Shown: positions 48,532-57,863 of the stretch, piece by piece | Position numbering within the stretch: the first letter of the stretch is position 1 | How the letters are laid out: every line of letters begins with the position of its first letter | DNA from: SAR92 bacterium BACL16 MAG-120619-bin48 | Lineage (GTDB): Bacteria; Pseudomonadota; Gammaproteobacteria; Pseudomonadales; Porticoccaceae | Length of the DNA stretch: 64,000 nucleotides | NCBI GenBank assembly: GCA_001438605.1 | Contig: LIDE01000003.1 | Span: 1-64,000, forward strand | Reading direction: 5' to 3' | The notes under the pieces: model-generated | What the model was told of the DNA's origin: nothing | What the model saw: the letters and a program-made list of their open reading frames with translations, nothing else | The model's database searches: none | Position numbers and translations under genes: made by a program

Positions 48532-49310
48532 TGTGCTGACTCCGGTGCATTGATTGGCATTTCCATAACATCCTGCGGAGACAATTTCTTGGCTATGCGG
48601 ATGCCCTGATCGACGGGACGACGGTACTCAGAGCCGAGTGTCTCCCAAGATTTAGTCGCCTTGTTCCAAGCGCCTGTCTGTGATTTATCTTTTGTTTGAT
48701 ACATCAAAGCAACACGGCCAACACGCAACACGTCAACTTCTACTTCGGTACCATCACCGTTGATATCAATCAGATCACGGTAATTTTCGATAGTTAGGCT
48801 GTACTCAGACTCAATATCGTAAAGCTCTAAAATCTGACGAAACTTTTCAGCGGCAGAAAACTTAGCGCTATCGAGATTAGAGAATAGACGCTCAACCGCT
48901 TCTTCACGCATATCTCTCTTGAATGGAACGTCGAGCGCAACAAACTCTTGCAGTCCTTTGAGCATGTTTTCCATCAATGGCGAAATACCTCGCTCAATGA
49001 CAGTTGCGTTCTCAATTGACTCAACAAGTTCGTCCATCATCTGCTGCTGGCTGGCAATTTGACGCTCTAACTGAGAGTTGTAAACGCGCAGACTTTCAAT
49101 CTGCTTGTTAACTTGCTTGAACTCTTGCAGCAGAACATCTGTTTGATCAGCGATGCGATCAACACTTGTTTGCGCGGATTTTGCGGCTTGGACCTTTACG
49201 GCGCCGGCTTTTAGCACATCACTTACTTCTGTAGCCTGAACTGCAACAGCAGTTAAGCCACCGGTAAGTACGGCAAATAGCGCCAGTGCTTTTAGTGGTT
49301 GCTTTTTCAT
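48528..49310 (-). CDS. DUF3450 periplasmic coiled-coil protein
   Basis: 260 residues with a signal peptide (ending VAVQATE), then a long coiled coil (about residues 40-110) and a C-terminal domain of unknown function. DUF3450 proteins lead TonB2/TtpC operons in marine gammaproteobacteria, as here, and are presumed to be part of the transducer; the molecular role is unknown. First gene of the six-gene operon. The 179-base gap upstream must hold the operon promoter, but I see no strong -35/-10 pair there. Confidence 0.9.
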   Translation of the reverse strand: MKKQPLKALALFAVLTGGLTAVAVQATEVSDVLKAGAVKVQAAKSAQTSVDRIADQTDVLLQEFKQVNKQIESLRVYNSQLERQIASQQQMMDELVESIENATVIERGISPLMENMLKGLQEFVALDVPFKRDMREEAVERLFSNLDSAKFSAAEKFRQILELYDIESEYSLTIENYRDLIDINGDGTEVEVDVLRVGRVALMYQTKDKSQTGAWNKATKSWETLGSEYRRPVDQGIRIAKKLSPQDVMEMPINAPESAQ

Positions 49311-49489
49311 AGTTCCCTCAACTTGGGTCTATCGGATTGGTGATCTTTTCATGTTAGAGCAGCAAGTAAAAACTCACCCACTACGCTGACATAATATTTT
49401 GGTTGGTCTTTGTAACAGGCCGTCGACCAAGAATCAATTTGGCGCGACGAAATGGTCCTTGAGAAACCAACATTTTTTTATTTTGTTAC

Positions 49490-50023
49490 CTAACGTAACA
49501 ACTCGTCAGATTCACGCTCGAGGATTATAAATCGGTAGGGGTGAGTATCGGTTACCTCTGGAATTTTCTCTCCGACCTGACGCCACTGCTGCCGATCAAA
49601 GGCGGGGAAAAAGGCGTCGCCCTCAACATCTGCCTGCACTTCAGTCAAATAGAGGCGGTCTGCTGAAGGGAGCGTCATGGCATAGATCTGCTCTCCGCCA
49701 ATCACCATTACTTCATCAAGCTGAGCGTGGGCGCAGGCTAGTCGCGCGAGGGTCATGGCCTGAAGCAATGTGTGCGCAACCTGGACACCCTCGGCCTTCC
49801 ACGCTAGATCACGGGTAATAACAATATTGGTGCGCCCAGGAAGTGGACGCCCAATTGATTCGTAAGTCTTGCGCCCCATAACCAACGGCTTGCCCATGGT
49901 CACAGATTTAAAATACTTAAGGTCTTCAGGCAGATGCCAAGGCAGTCGGTTTTCAATACCAATAACACCATTGCGGCTAACGGCAACAATTAGGGACATT
50001 TTTATCGGGCTAGCGGCACTCAT
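49490..50023 (-). CDS. folA: Dihydrofolate reductase
   Basis: Reduces dihydrofolate to tetrahydrofolate, recycling the dihydrofolate made by ThyA just upstream. It has the conserved RLPWHLPEDLKYFK with catalytic Asp34, the NADPH-binding GRKTYESIGRPLPGR and GGEQIY. Length is 177 residues (E. coli 159), including a short N-terminal extension. The ATG at 50023 overlaps the thyA stop as TAATG, suggesting translational coupling; Met9 (49999) has no ribosome site. Confidence 0.96.
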   Translation of the reverse strand: MSAASPIKMSLIVAVSRNGVIGIENRLPWHLPEDLKYFKSVTMGKPLVMGRKTYESIGRPLPGRTNIVITRDLAWKAEGVQVAHTLLQAMTLARLACAHAQLDEVMVIGGEQIYAMTLPSADRLYLTEVQADVEGDAFFPAFDRQQWRQVGEKIPEVTDTHPYRFIILERESDELLR

Positions 50024-50928
50024 TACACGGCCACCGGCGCTGAGATTGCGTCATGGGACTGGTAACCAATCAACTCGAAATCGTCGTAGACAAAATCAAA
50101 GAGATTTGTCACGGCGGGATTAATCGCCAGTGTTGGTAAGGGGAACGTTGTTCGAGACAGTTGCTCTTCAACTTGGTCCATATGATTGCTGTAGAGGTGG
50201 GCATCGCCAAAGGTGTGGACAAAATCACCCGGCTTTAAACCTGTGACCTGGGCAATCATGAGGGTGAGAAGAGCATAAGAAGCGATATTGAACGGCACTC
50301 CCAGAAACACGTCAGCGCTGCGCTGATACAGCTGACAGGAGAGCCGACCTTCGGTTACGTAAAATTGAAACAGGCTGTGGCAGGGCGGCAGCCCTGACTT
50401 AACCATCACCGGAATGTCTTTTGGATTCCACGCAGAGACAATCAGCCGACGGGAATCGGGATTGCTTTTAATATCCTCAACCACCTGCGCCAGCTGATCA
50501 ACACCTTCGAAGTTTCGCCACTGGTGGCCATAGACAGGCCCAAGATCACCAAACTCCTTGGCGAAATCGGCATCGTCTTTGATGCGCTGAATAAACTCTT
50601 TCATCTTCACCTTCCACGCCGGCGAATACATAGGATATAGCGCTTCTTGGCCAGTGCTGCGCAACCAGCTTTGATAGGGCCAATCGTTCCAAATACCAAC
50701 GCCGTTCTCAACGAGGTAGCGAATATTCGTGTCGCCGCGAATAAACCACAACAACTCGTGCAGTATCGATTTCAGATGAACTTTTTTGCTTGTCACAAGG
50801 GGAAATCCCTCGCTTAGATCAAAGCGCATTTGATAGCCAAATATGCTCTTGGTCCCCGTTCCTGTGCGGTCTTCTTTTAGCACGCCGTTGTCACGAATAT
50901 GTCTTATAAGATCTAAATACTGCTTCAT
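50023..50928 (-). CDS. thyA: Thymidylate synthase, long form
   Basis: Makes dTMP from dUMP using methylene-tetrahydrofolate. Catalytic Cys is in [19 protein letters not shown] and [12 protein letters not shown] are conserved. At 301 residues it exceeds E. coli ThyA (264) because of an insertion of about 37 residues after GVGIWNDW, as in the Lactobacillus-type long forms. I chose the ATG at 50928 (MKQYLDLI), where homology begins; the frame extends into lgt. It lies between lgt and folA on the same strand. Confidence 0.96.
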   Translation of the reverse strand: MKQYLDLIRHIRDNGVLKEDRTGTGTKSIFGYQMRFDLSEGFPLVTSKKVHLKSILHELLWFIRGDTNIRYLVENGVGIWNDWPYQSWLRSTGQEALYPMYSPAWKVKMKEFIQRIKDDADFAKEFGDLGPVYGHQWRNFEGVDQLAQVVEDIKSNPDSRRLIVSAWNPKDIPVMVKSGLPPCHSLFQFYVTEGRLSCQLYQRSADVFLGVPFNIASYALLTLMIAQVTGLKPGDFVHTFGDAHLYSNHMDQVEEQLSRTTFPLPTLAINPAVTNLFDFVYDDFELIGYQSHDAISAPVAV

Positions 50929-50971
50929 AAAATGTGCTTCATCAGTAATAGGTGTGCTGAGTCGAAAAAGG

Positions 50972-51814
50972 TTACGCGCTGCGGCCAAGCGCTCGGGCCA
51001 GCGTCTTGCGCATAAACCAGAGCCCAACAAGTATCATAGGAATACAGAGAGTCTGCCCTCGAGTCATCCAGCCAAGAACCTCAAATAGCGGCGACTGATC
51101 ACTAAACTGGGGGTCGGGTTGACGCACAAACTCCACAGAAAAGCGGAAAATACCATAGAGAATTAAGAACAATCCAGCCACTTGGCCGGGCAGCCTAGGG
51201 CGTCGAGCAAACCATGTTAACACCACAAAAAGCACTAAGCCCTCGAGCAGCGCTTCGTAAAGCTGCGAGGGATGGCGAGCCAGTTGGGCTGGGTCAGCGG
51301 GGAACAACATACCCCATGAAACATCCGTTGGCCGCCCCCACAGCTCTTGACCAATGAAGTTACCAAGGCGACCAAAGAACAGTCCACTCGGTACCAGTGG
51401 CGCGACAAAGTCCGCTACTGACAAAAACGCGAGATTGTATTTTCGGGCGAATAGGAACAGCGCCAAGGCGACGCCGAGAAGTCCACCGTGGAATGACATA
51501 CCACCTTCCCAAATACGCAGTATCATCGCCGGATCTGCAAGCCACTTGTCGGCACTGTAGAACATCATATAGCCAAAACGCCCGCCGAGAATCACCCCCC
51601 AAGCGCCGTAAACAATAAGATCCTCTACCTGACTCTGTTTAATGGGCGACCATGGTCTCTGACTATTGCGCGAAGCAATAAACCACGCAAAGGCAAATGC
51701 TAGGAGGTACATAATACCGTACCAGTGAATTTGCAAAGGCCCAAACTCATGGCCCGCGACAGTAAAGGGGCCTATGGCGAGGGCGACAGGATCAATGGCT
51801 GGATAGAGTAACAT
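50972..51814 (-). CDS. lgt: Prolipoprotein diacylglyceryl transferase
   Basis: Inner-membrane enzyme that attaches diacylglycerol to the lipobox Cys of lipoproteins, such as the S8 protease encoded in this window. It has 280 residues and about seven membrane helices. The motifs include HGGLLG, the signature [16 protein letters not shown] with the essential Arg, and HPSQLYEA. It leads the lgt-thyA-folA run. Confidence 0.97.
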   Translation of the reverse strand: MLLYPAIDPVALAIGPFTVAGHEFGPLQIHWYGIMYLLAFAFAWFIASRNSQRPWSPIKQSQVEDLIVYGAWGVILGGRFGYMMFYSADKWLADPAMILRIWEGGMSFHGGLLGVALALFLFARKYNLAFLSVADFVAPLVPSGLFFGRLGNFIGQELWGRPTDVSWGMLFPADPAQLARHPSQLYEALLEGLVLFVVLTWFARRPRLPGQVAGLFLILYGIFRFSVEFVRQPDPQFSDQSPLFEVLGWMTRGQTLCIPMILVGLWFMRKTLARALGRSA

Positions 51815-51878
51815 CGGCTTTCTCGACAGTGAATTTTGGACAGATCATAACTTTTTATGCCTTGAGCTACCATGCAGG

Positions 51879-51908
51879 GTGACGAATAAATCAATAAAAA
51901 GCTACACT
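51879..51908 (+). promoter_or_regulatory. Candidate promoter of the NRDE gene
   Basis: GTGACG (4 of 6 -35 matches) and TACACT (4 of 6 -10 matches) are 18 bases apart. TACACT ends seven bases before the ATG, which has no Shine-Dalgarno sequence, so the transcript may be leaderless. Confidence 0.35.
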
Positions 51909-51915
51909 GCGCCGC

Positions 51916-52683
51916 ATGTGTCTTCTCGCCTTTGCTTACAACTCCCACGCCGATACGCCTTTGGTCGTCTGCTCTAACCGCGACGAGTTTTATCAGCGCC
52001 CCACACTGCCCATGCACTGGTGGCCGGAGACGTCTATTCTTGCCGGCAGAGATGAGCAGGCTGGGGGCACGTGGCTGGGGCTGTCGCGGAGCGGGCGTTT
52101 TGCCGCTGTGACCAATTTTAGAGATCTCAGACATCCGACCTTTGATGGTGAAAAGCCTCTTTCCCGCGGGCACCTTGTCAGTGACTTTCTCGGCGCAGAT
52201 AACAACGCGCGCGAATGGTCGCAATCGATTAATCACGAAATGGACAACTACGGCGGCTTCAATTTATTGATTTTTGATGGTCGCGAGCTGCTCTACATCA
52301 ACAATTACACTAAGCAGACCACTCCTTTGGCAGCCGGTGTTTATGCGCTGAGCAATCATTTACTCGACTCACCCTGGCCGAAGGTAGATTACGCGCGAAC
52401 TCAACTGCGCAGCGCACTGCAAACGGCTGAGTCAGGGAGCTGGGATATGCAAAATCTCGCCAGTCTGTTGTCTCGGCAAACACCCTATCCAGATGACCAA
52501 CTGCCCAGCACAGGGGTTCCGCCGGAATGGGAGCGACTGTTGTCGTCACCGATGATCAGCGCCGAGGGCTACGGAACACGGGCATCAACTGCCGTGGTCA
52601 TTAGCGCATCTGGGAAAATCGCGGTTGCAGAGAAAAGCCATCAGCCCGGTGGCGATAGCCACTGCGAGGTTTTTACGTTTTAG
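51916..52683 (+). CDS. NRDE/TANGO2-family protein
   Basis: 255 residues, beginning MCLLAFAY with the family motif SNRDEFYQRPT, and GGTWLGLSRSGRFAAVTNFR. The second-residue Cys suggests an N-terminal-nucleophile fold after Met removal. Family function is poorly defined; eukaryotic TANGO2 affects lipid and haem handling. It lies between lgt (-) and ptsP (-) on the opposite strand. Its last 11 bases overlap the end of ptsP. Confidence 0.9.
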   Translation: MCLLAFAYNSHADTPLVVCSNRDEFYQRPTLPMHWWPETSILAGRDEQAGGTWLGLSRSGRFAAVTNFRDLRHPTFDGEKPLSRGHLVSDFLGADNNAREWSQSINHEMDNYGGFNLLIFDGRELLYINNYTKQTTPLAAGVYALSNHLLDSPWPKVDYARTQLRSALQTAESGSWDMQNLASLLSRQTPYPDDQLPSTGVPPEWERLLSSPMISAEGYGTRASTAVVISASGKIAVAEKSHQPGGDSHCEVFTF

Positions 52684-54979
52684 CCGAAGCGCTTGATGTG
52701 GAAGCAGGTAGACCCGGACGATAGAGCTTTGATAGCGCGGGACGATTTAGCGCATCCGACAAAAACTGCGTCACAGCATCGGCATCGGACATGCGCAGCG
52801 CGCGCTTCGCCAAATTCTTCGCTTCTTCTTTTGTCACTTGATTCAGCATTGACTTCACCTTCAGCAAGCTGTTGGCACTCATGGACAAATGCTCGTAGCC
52901 AAGCCCTAGCAACGTCACCGCGCCAAGGGGATCGCCCGCCATCTCACCACACACGCTCACCTCACAGTGAACCGCAGCCGCCTGCTCCTGAATTGACTTC
53001 AGCGCACGCAACACCGCTGGATGCAATGTATTGTAGAGATTGGCCACCCGGGGGTTGTTGCGGTCGACAGCCAGTAAATATTGCGTCAAATCGTTGGTTC
53101 CAACCGAGAGAAAATCGACGCAACGGCCAAACTCTTTCACTTGATAAACCGCCGCCGGCACCTCGATCATGGCCCCGACCTCTGGTCTTTGAATATTGTA
53201 TCCCTCCTCTTGGGACAACTCCCCATAGGCGCGCTGAATAAGCTCTAAAGCACGCTCCAGCTCCGCCATGCTGCTGATCATCGGCAGCATAATGCGCAAG
53301 TTGTTCAACCCTTCACTGGCGCGGAGCATTGCCCGAATCTGGGTGAGAAATATCTCTGGATGATCGAGGGAGATACGAATGCCGCGCCACCCCAAAAACG
53401 GATTTTCTTCTTCAATTGGGAAATAGGGCAGGGCTTTATCACCACCAATATCCAGTGTTCTCATGGTCACAAATTGCGGGGCAAAGGCCTGCAGCTGCTC
53501 GCGATAAATAGCTGTCTGCTGGCTTTCTGTCGGGAAGCTGGTGCGCATAAAAAACGGGATTTCAGTGCGGTACAAGCCAACCCCTTCAGCACTGGCTTTC
53601 AGTGCAGCGGCGATATCTTGGCGCAGACCAGTGTTCACCCACAGGGAAACGGGAAAACCGTCTGGGGTCACACAGGGAACATCGCGGAGCTTTTCGAGAT
53701 CTTTCAGCAGCAATTTTTCTTCGCGTTGACGCTGAATATACGTGCGACGCATGGTTCGGCTGGGGCGACTGATAACATCACCACTAAAGCCATCAACAAT
53801 AATCTCATGACCCTCAACCTCACCCCAGGGGAGATCGACGGCGCCCATAATGGTCGGCACGCCGAGCGCGCGCCCGACAATCGCCATATGGGAGTTGCTT
53901 GAACCGCGAACCGAGACAATGCCCACCAGCCGCTCAACTGGGATATCAGCTAGAGCCGACGCGGAGAGATCTTCACCAACAAGAATAATGCGGCGCGGCA
54001 ACGGTAGATTCTTTTTTTGACCGTCTTGCAGATAGCTCAGCACGCGACGGCCAAGGTCGTTGATATCCGCCGCCCGCTCCCGCAGGTAGGGGTCCTCCAT
54101 CTTGCGAAAAGCGCGCACATGCTGGAGCACAACAGAACTCCACGCACTTTGCGCCGCTTTTCCCTGCAATATAGCCTCAATCACTTCGCCGCCAAGAGAG
54201 CGGTCATCCAGCAGTCGAATATAAACTTCGAAAAGCGCAAACTCATCCGTGCTCAGCTTACCTTCGAGGCCACTGCCAAGGCTGCGCATATCTTTTTTAA
54301 CTGACTCCAGCGCAAATCTGAACATTTCAATTTCTGCAGGGATATCCGTGACAAAACGCTCCGGAACCGACGCCAAATCTGCACTCGACGACACCAAGAC
54401 TGCGCGCCCAATGCCCACCCCGGGGGAGCTGGGAATTCCGTGGAAAACCGCTTCGCGAGTTTTGCCCCGTCCCACAGAAGCCAACTGGCGCAGGGCACCT
54501 GTAGCTTCAGCATGGGCGATCGCGCCAGACAACTGGGCACAGACGGTGACCACAAATGCCTCTTCCTTCGCCTTAAATTTGCGCCGCGTCTCTTGCTGCA
54601 AGACAAGAACACCCAGCACTTTGCGATGATGAATAATCGGGACACCCAAAAACGAGTGGAAAGGACTTTCACCCGTCTCTTCGAAATAGGCGTAATTGGG
54701 GTGTTTGTCGGCATTCTCTAAGTTGAGCGGCTCTTCACGCGCGGCGACCAAGCCCACCAGACCCTCGCGCATGGCAAGGCGCACCTTGCCGATCGATTCA
54801 CTGCGCAGCCCCTCGGTAGCCATCAGCACATAGCGCTGATCAGCCTCATCAAACAGGTAGACCGAGCAAACACCCGCCTGCATCGCGGAGCGCACTTCGC
54901 GAACAATAATCGTCAGAACCTCCGGAAGACTGCGGGCGCTGTTTACTTCCTGGACGATATTGCGCAGTGAAGCCAGCAT
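52673..54979 (-). CDS. ptsP: Nitrogen PTS enzyme I (GAF domain plus EI)
   Basis: Phosphotransferase that takes phosphate from PEP and passes it to NPr, linking nitrogen and potassium status to regulation. The N-terminal GAF domain (about 1-160) senses glutamine or 2-oxoglutarate in E. coli. The EI part has the phospho-His segment GSSNSHMAIVGRALG and the PEP-binding C-terminal barrel with SVCGEMAGDP. Length is 768 residues (E. coli 748). It starts two bases after the rppH stop, as in E. coli, where rppH-ptsP-lgt-thyA are adjacent; here an NRDE gene interrupts that order. Confidence 0.97.
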   Translation of the reverse strand: MLASLRNIVQEVNSARSLPEVLTIIVREVRSAMQAGVCSVYLFDEADQRYVLMATEGLRSESIGKVRLAMREGLVGLVAAREEPLNLENADKHPNYAYFEETGESPFHSFLGVPIIHHRKVLGVLVLQQETRRKFKAKEEAFVVTVCAQLSGAIAHAEATGALRQLASVGRGKTREAVFHGIPSSPGVGIGRAVLVSSSADLASVPERFVTDIPAEIEMFRFALESVKKDMRSLGSGLEGKLSTDEFALFEVYIRLLDDRSLGGEVIEAILQGKAAQSAWSSVVLQHVRAFRKMEDPYLRERAADINDLGRRVLSYLQDGQKKNLPLPRRIILVGEDLSASALADIPVERLVGIVSVRGSSNSHMAIVGRALGVPTIMGAVDLPWGEVEGHEIIVDGFSGDVISRPSRTMRRTYIQRQREEKLLLKDLEKLRDVPCVTPDGFPVSLWVNTGLRQDIAAALKASAEGVGLYRTEIPFFMRTSFPTESQQTAIYREQLQAFAPQFVTMRTLDIGGDKALPYFPIEEENPFLGWRGIRISLDHPEIFLTQIRAMLRASEGLNNLRIMLPMISSMAELERALELIQRAYGELSQEEGYNIQRPEVGAMIEVPAAVYQVKEFGRCVDFLSVGTNDLTQYLLAVDRNNPRVANLYNTLHPAVLRALKSIQEQAAAVHCEVSVCGEMAGDPLGAVTLLGLGYEHLSMSANSLLKVKSMLNQVTKEEAKNLAKRALRMSDADAVTQFLSDALNRPALSKLYRPGLPASTSSASAKT

Positions 54980-54981
54980 GT

Positions 54982-55485
54982 TTAAAGAGCCTGCGTCGGA
55001 AGCGAGGCTTGGAAGCGCGCATTGAGTGGGGAAAACTCGTGAAGCGCATTGCGATAGACGCTGCGCTTAAAAGAAATAACAGAGTGCACTGGATACCAGT
55101 AATTAACCCACTGCCAATGATCAAACTCAGGCGTGCCGCTGGTGTCGAATCTCACCTTTGCAGGATCGCAGGTCATCTCCAAGAAAAACCAGCGCTGCTT
55201 TTGGCCAATACACAGGGGCTTAGAGTGTTTGCGCTGCATTTGCAGTGGTATATGGTAGCGCAGCCATTTTTTTGAGCGCTGGACAATTTTCACATCGTCC
55301 GACTCTAGACCCACCTCTTCATAAAGCTCTCTATAAAGTGCGTCTTCGGCGCTTTCACCGGGATCAATTCCGCCCTGCGGAAACTGCCACGCATTTTGGC
55401 CGAGCCGTTTTGCCCAAAATAGGTGACCTTTGCCATCGCCTATCACAATAGCAACATTAGAGCGAAAACCGTCCTTATCTACCAA
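54982..55485 (-). CDS. rppH: RNA pyrophosphohydrolase RppH
   Basis: Nudix enzyme that converts 5'-triphosphate mRNA ends to monophosphate and so starts RNase E-dependent decay. The Nudix box begins GGIDPGESAEDALY and continues RELYEEVGL; WQFPQGG just before it is typical of RppH. Length is 167 residues (E. coli 176). It precedes ptsP and is divergent from the HAD phosphatase gene. Confidence 0.96.
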   Translation of the reverse strand: MVDKDGFRSNVAIVIGDGKGHLFWAKRLGQNAWQFPQGGIDPGESAEDALYRELYEEVGLESDDVKIVQRSKKWLRYHIPLQMQRKHSKPLCIGQKQRWFFLEMTCDPAKVRFDTSGTPEFDHWQWVNYWYPVHSVISFKRSVYRNALHEFSPLNARFQASLPTQAL

Positions 55486-55621
55486 AATGGATCTACCTTT
55501 TCATCATGCATGAGTGCGAGGCCATTGTTCCATAGTCTCGCAGGTTGGGCAATTTTCTCTTGAGACCGAGACCGCCGGTGGTTATCCTCTTGCCTCTTCA
55601 AACGCAACGGACAAATGCGCC

Positions 55622-56281
55622 ATGGCTCTCGCTATTTTCGACCTCGACAACACCCTAATCGCTGGTGACAGCGATCACAGTTGGGGGCAATTCTTGGTCT
55701 CAGAAAAGCGCGTCGACGCAGAGCAGTTTGAGCAGATCAATGATCGATTCTACGCTGATTATGTCGCTGGTAACTTAGATATTTTTGCTTACCTCGCGTT
55801 TTCACTGCGACCGCTGACAGAAATTCCTGCGCCGGAGCTGGAACAACTGCACAGAAAATTTATGCAAACAGTCATCACCCCGCTGCAACTGCCTAAAGCC
55901 CATGCGTTGCTGCAAAAACATCGCGATGCCGGTGACCGACTGTTGATTATCAGCGCCACCAATCGCTTTGTGATTGAGCCCATTTGCCAAAGCCTTGGCG
56001 TGACCGAACTGTTGGCCAGCGAGCCGGAAAAAGTGAATGGTCGCTACACCGGCAAGGTGTTCGGTACCCCCACCTACCAACAGGGCAAAGTCATACGCCT
56101 GCAAGAATGGTTAGCAGCCGAGAAAGAGAGTCTCGAGGGCAGTTGGTTTTACAGCGACTCGATCAACGACTTGCCGTTGCTCTTAGAAGTCGACAATCCA
56201 GTGGCGGTTGATCCCTGCGAGAAGTTAAAACGAGAAGCAACAGAGCGACAGTGGCCGATTATTTCTCTGCGCAATAGTTAG
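55622..56281 (+). CDS. HAD-IB family hydrolase (SerB-like phosphatase)
   Basis: 219 residues with all HAD motifs: FDLDNTLIAGDSD (nucleophile Asp), IISATNR, a Lys in QGKV and YSDSINDLPLL. The pattern is the HAD-IB group, which includes phosphoserine and histidinol-phosphate phosphatases; the substrate is not evident. In many gammaproteobacteria it is divergent from rppH, as here. I chose the ATG at 55622, where homology begins; the frame is open further upstream. Confidence 0.92.
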   Translation: MALAIFDLDNTLIAGDSDHSWGQFLVSEKRVDAEQFEQINDRFYADYVAGNLDIFAYLAFSLRPLTEIPAPELEQLHRKFMQTVITPLQLPKAHALLQKHRDAGDRLLIISATNRFVIEPICQSLGVTELLASEPEKVNGRYTGKVFGTPTYQQGKVIRLQEWLAAEKESLEGSWFYSDSINDLPLLLEVDNPVAVDPCEKLKREATERQWPIISLRNS

Positions 56282-56317
56282 TCACTATCGCCAACTGGCT
56301 CAAAACGCGCAAAGAAA

Positions 56318-56340
56318 AACCCCGCGACAGGCGCGGGGCT
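56318..56340 (-). terminator. Intrinsic terminator of gcvH
   Basis: CCCCGCG and CGCGGGG pair over a five-base loop, and on the minus strand the stem is followed by a run of T. It lies about 30 bases after the gcvH stop and also just past the HAD gene. Confidence 0.85.
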
Positions 56341-56368
56341 TAGCATTCCAGTAACCGTGGAGAAAACC

Positions 56369-56755
56369 TTACTCTTCAATCGAGGCTGCGTAAGTGTCTG
56401 CATCCATCAAATCGTCCAGATTCTCACCATCGGCTGGCATAACTCGGAACAACCAACCGTCGGCATAGGGTGAGCTGTTGACGGTTTCTGGCTCGTCTTC
56501 AAGCGCTGGGTTTACCTCAACCACTTCACCGGTGATCGGCGAATAAATATCTGACGCCGCTTTTACCGACTCTATCACCGCAACTTCAGCACCTGCATGA
56601 ACCTGTGCGCCCACCTCGGGCAACTCGATATACACGATATCGCCAAGAGCGTCTTGCGCATGATCGGTAATACCGATAAGTACGCTGCCGTCACTCTCCA
56701 ATCTCGCCCATTCGTGACTGCTGGCGTATTTAAACTCTGCTGGGAATTCGCTCAT
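56369..56755 (-). CDS. gcvH: Glycine cleavage system H protein
   Basis: Lipoyl carrier of the glycine cleavage complex, 128 residues. The lipoyl lysine is in [22 protein letters not shown] near the N-terminus is typical. The ATG at 56755 has an AGGAGAGA site upstream. gcvT and gcvP are not in this window, so it is separated from its partners here. Confidence 0.97.
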   Translation of the reverse strand: MSEFPAEFKYASSHEWARLESDGSVLIGITDHAQDALGDIVYIELPEVGAQVHAGAEVAVIESVKAASDIYSPITGEVVEVNPALEDEPETVNSSPYADGWLFRVMPADGENLDDLMDADTYAASIEE

Positions 56756-56876
56756 TACTTCTCTCCTATCTCTCACTCATACCGTCATTAAGATTCTGAA
56801 CCCGGCGGGTCATCCATCCAAGCTTCGGCATTCTACTGATGAACCGCAAGAAAGATAAAGTAATTTTCGAGAAGTC

Positions 56877-56904
56877 GTGACCATCTCGGCCAAATCTGTA
56901 AAAT
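56877..56904 (+). promoter_or_regulatory. Candidate sigma-70 promoter of the DUF481 gene
   Basis: GTGACC and TAAAAT (5 of 6 -10 matches) are separated by 16 bases, and the transcript would begin about 50 bases before the ATG at 56960. Confidence 0.45.
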
Positions 56905-56959
56905 ACCCGCCATCGAAACATCCGCTTTTACTTTACTGCCAACCACTAGGAAGCCATTA

Positions 56960-57853
56960 ATGCTACCCAAACGACTCAGCCACAATTTTCTTTTTTCGGC
57001 GCTCGGCCTCGCCCTCTCTGCCATGGCGTCAGCCGATCAACTGGTTCTCACCAACGGCGACACCCTCAGCGGCGAACTCCAAGAGCAGACAGATACCTAT
57101 GTGATTTGGCAGTCTGACAATTTCGGCGCGCTCAAAATTGCCGCGAAAAGAATTGCAACAATCAACGGCCTGTCACTAAACGCAAACAAAGCACCTGTCT
57201 TCAGAAATACCTATAAAGGCGGCCTGTCCTTTACTGGCGGTTTTGCCAGCGGCAACCAAAAGCGTGAAGACTGGGACTTGGAGAGCAATGTTGAGTGGCG
57301 CGAAGGTGATTTTCGCCACAGCTCAGACGTCAATTTCGAAAGCCACAGCCTCGCAGGCTCTGAGCCCAAAGAAGAATTTGCATTGGGCCACTCGGTAGAC
57401 TGGTTTTTCCAAGAAAAATGGTACCTCAGCAATGGTGTAGCTTGGGGGGGTGACGACGACCGGTCCGTCGATCATTTCTACTCTGTTGGCTCAGCTATCG
57501 GTCGCCAGTTCTGGGATACGCCAGCGAAGTCGCTCTCGGCCGAGACCGGTCTGGTGTGGATCAGCGAGTCCTTGAACGACCAAACAAAAGACCAGCGCTT
57601 AACCTGGAGCTGGGCCGCAGACTATCGCCGCAACCTAATGCACAGAATGGAGCTGTTCCACACTCACAAGGTACTTATTGCCTTGACCGATTTTGAAGAC
57701 ACGGAGCTGCGCGCCAACTTGGGCTTAAGAGTGCCTGTGGTTGAAAATTTATTCACTGAAATCAAACTTGAATGGATTTTTGACAACCAACCCGCTGACG
57801 GCAAGAAGCCCACCGACACCCAGCTGTCTATTGGCGTGAACTACGGCTGGTAA
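56960..57853 (+). CDS. DUF481 (YdiY-like) outer-membrane protein
   Basis: 297 residues with a signal peptide (ending MASADQL), a short N-terminal domain (LTNGDTLSGELQ), then strand-rich sequence of alternating aromatic residues typical of DUF481 beta-barrels (GGLSFTGGFASGN, LSIGVNYGW at the C-terminus). The C-terminal Trp fits recognition by the Bam machinery. Function in the family is unknown. AGGAAG precedes the ATG, and it is convergent with srkA. Confidence 0.9.
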   Translation: MLPKRLSHNFLFSALGLALSAMASADQLVLTNGDTLSGELQEQTDTYVIWQSDNFGALKIAAKRIATINGLSLNANKAPVFRNTYKGGLSFTGGFASGNQKREDWDLESNVEWREGDFRHSSDVNFESHSLAGSEPKEEFALGHSVDWFFQEKWYLSNGVAWGGDDDRSVDHFYSVGSAIGRQFWDTPAKSLSAETGLVWISESLNDQTKDQRLTWSWAADYRRNLMHRMELFHTHKVLIALTDFEDTELRANLGLRVPVVENLFTEIKLEWIFDNQPADGKKPTDTQLSIGVNYGW

Positions 57854-57863
57854 AGGTTCGAAC

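Noticed and set aside
49483-49501. Inverted repeat TTGTTAC-n5-GTAACAA at the folA stop, considered as a terminator or operator
   Set aside because: It is followed on the folA strand by A-residues instead of T, partly lies inside the coding sequence and shows no match to a known operator.
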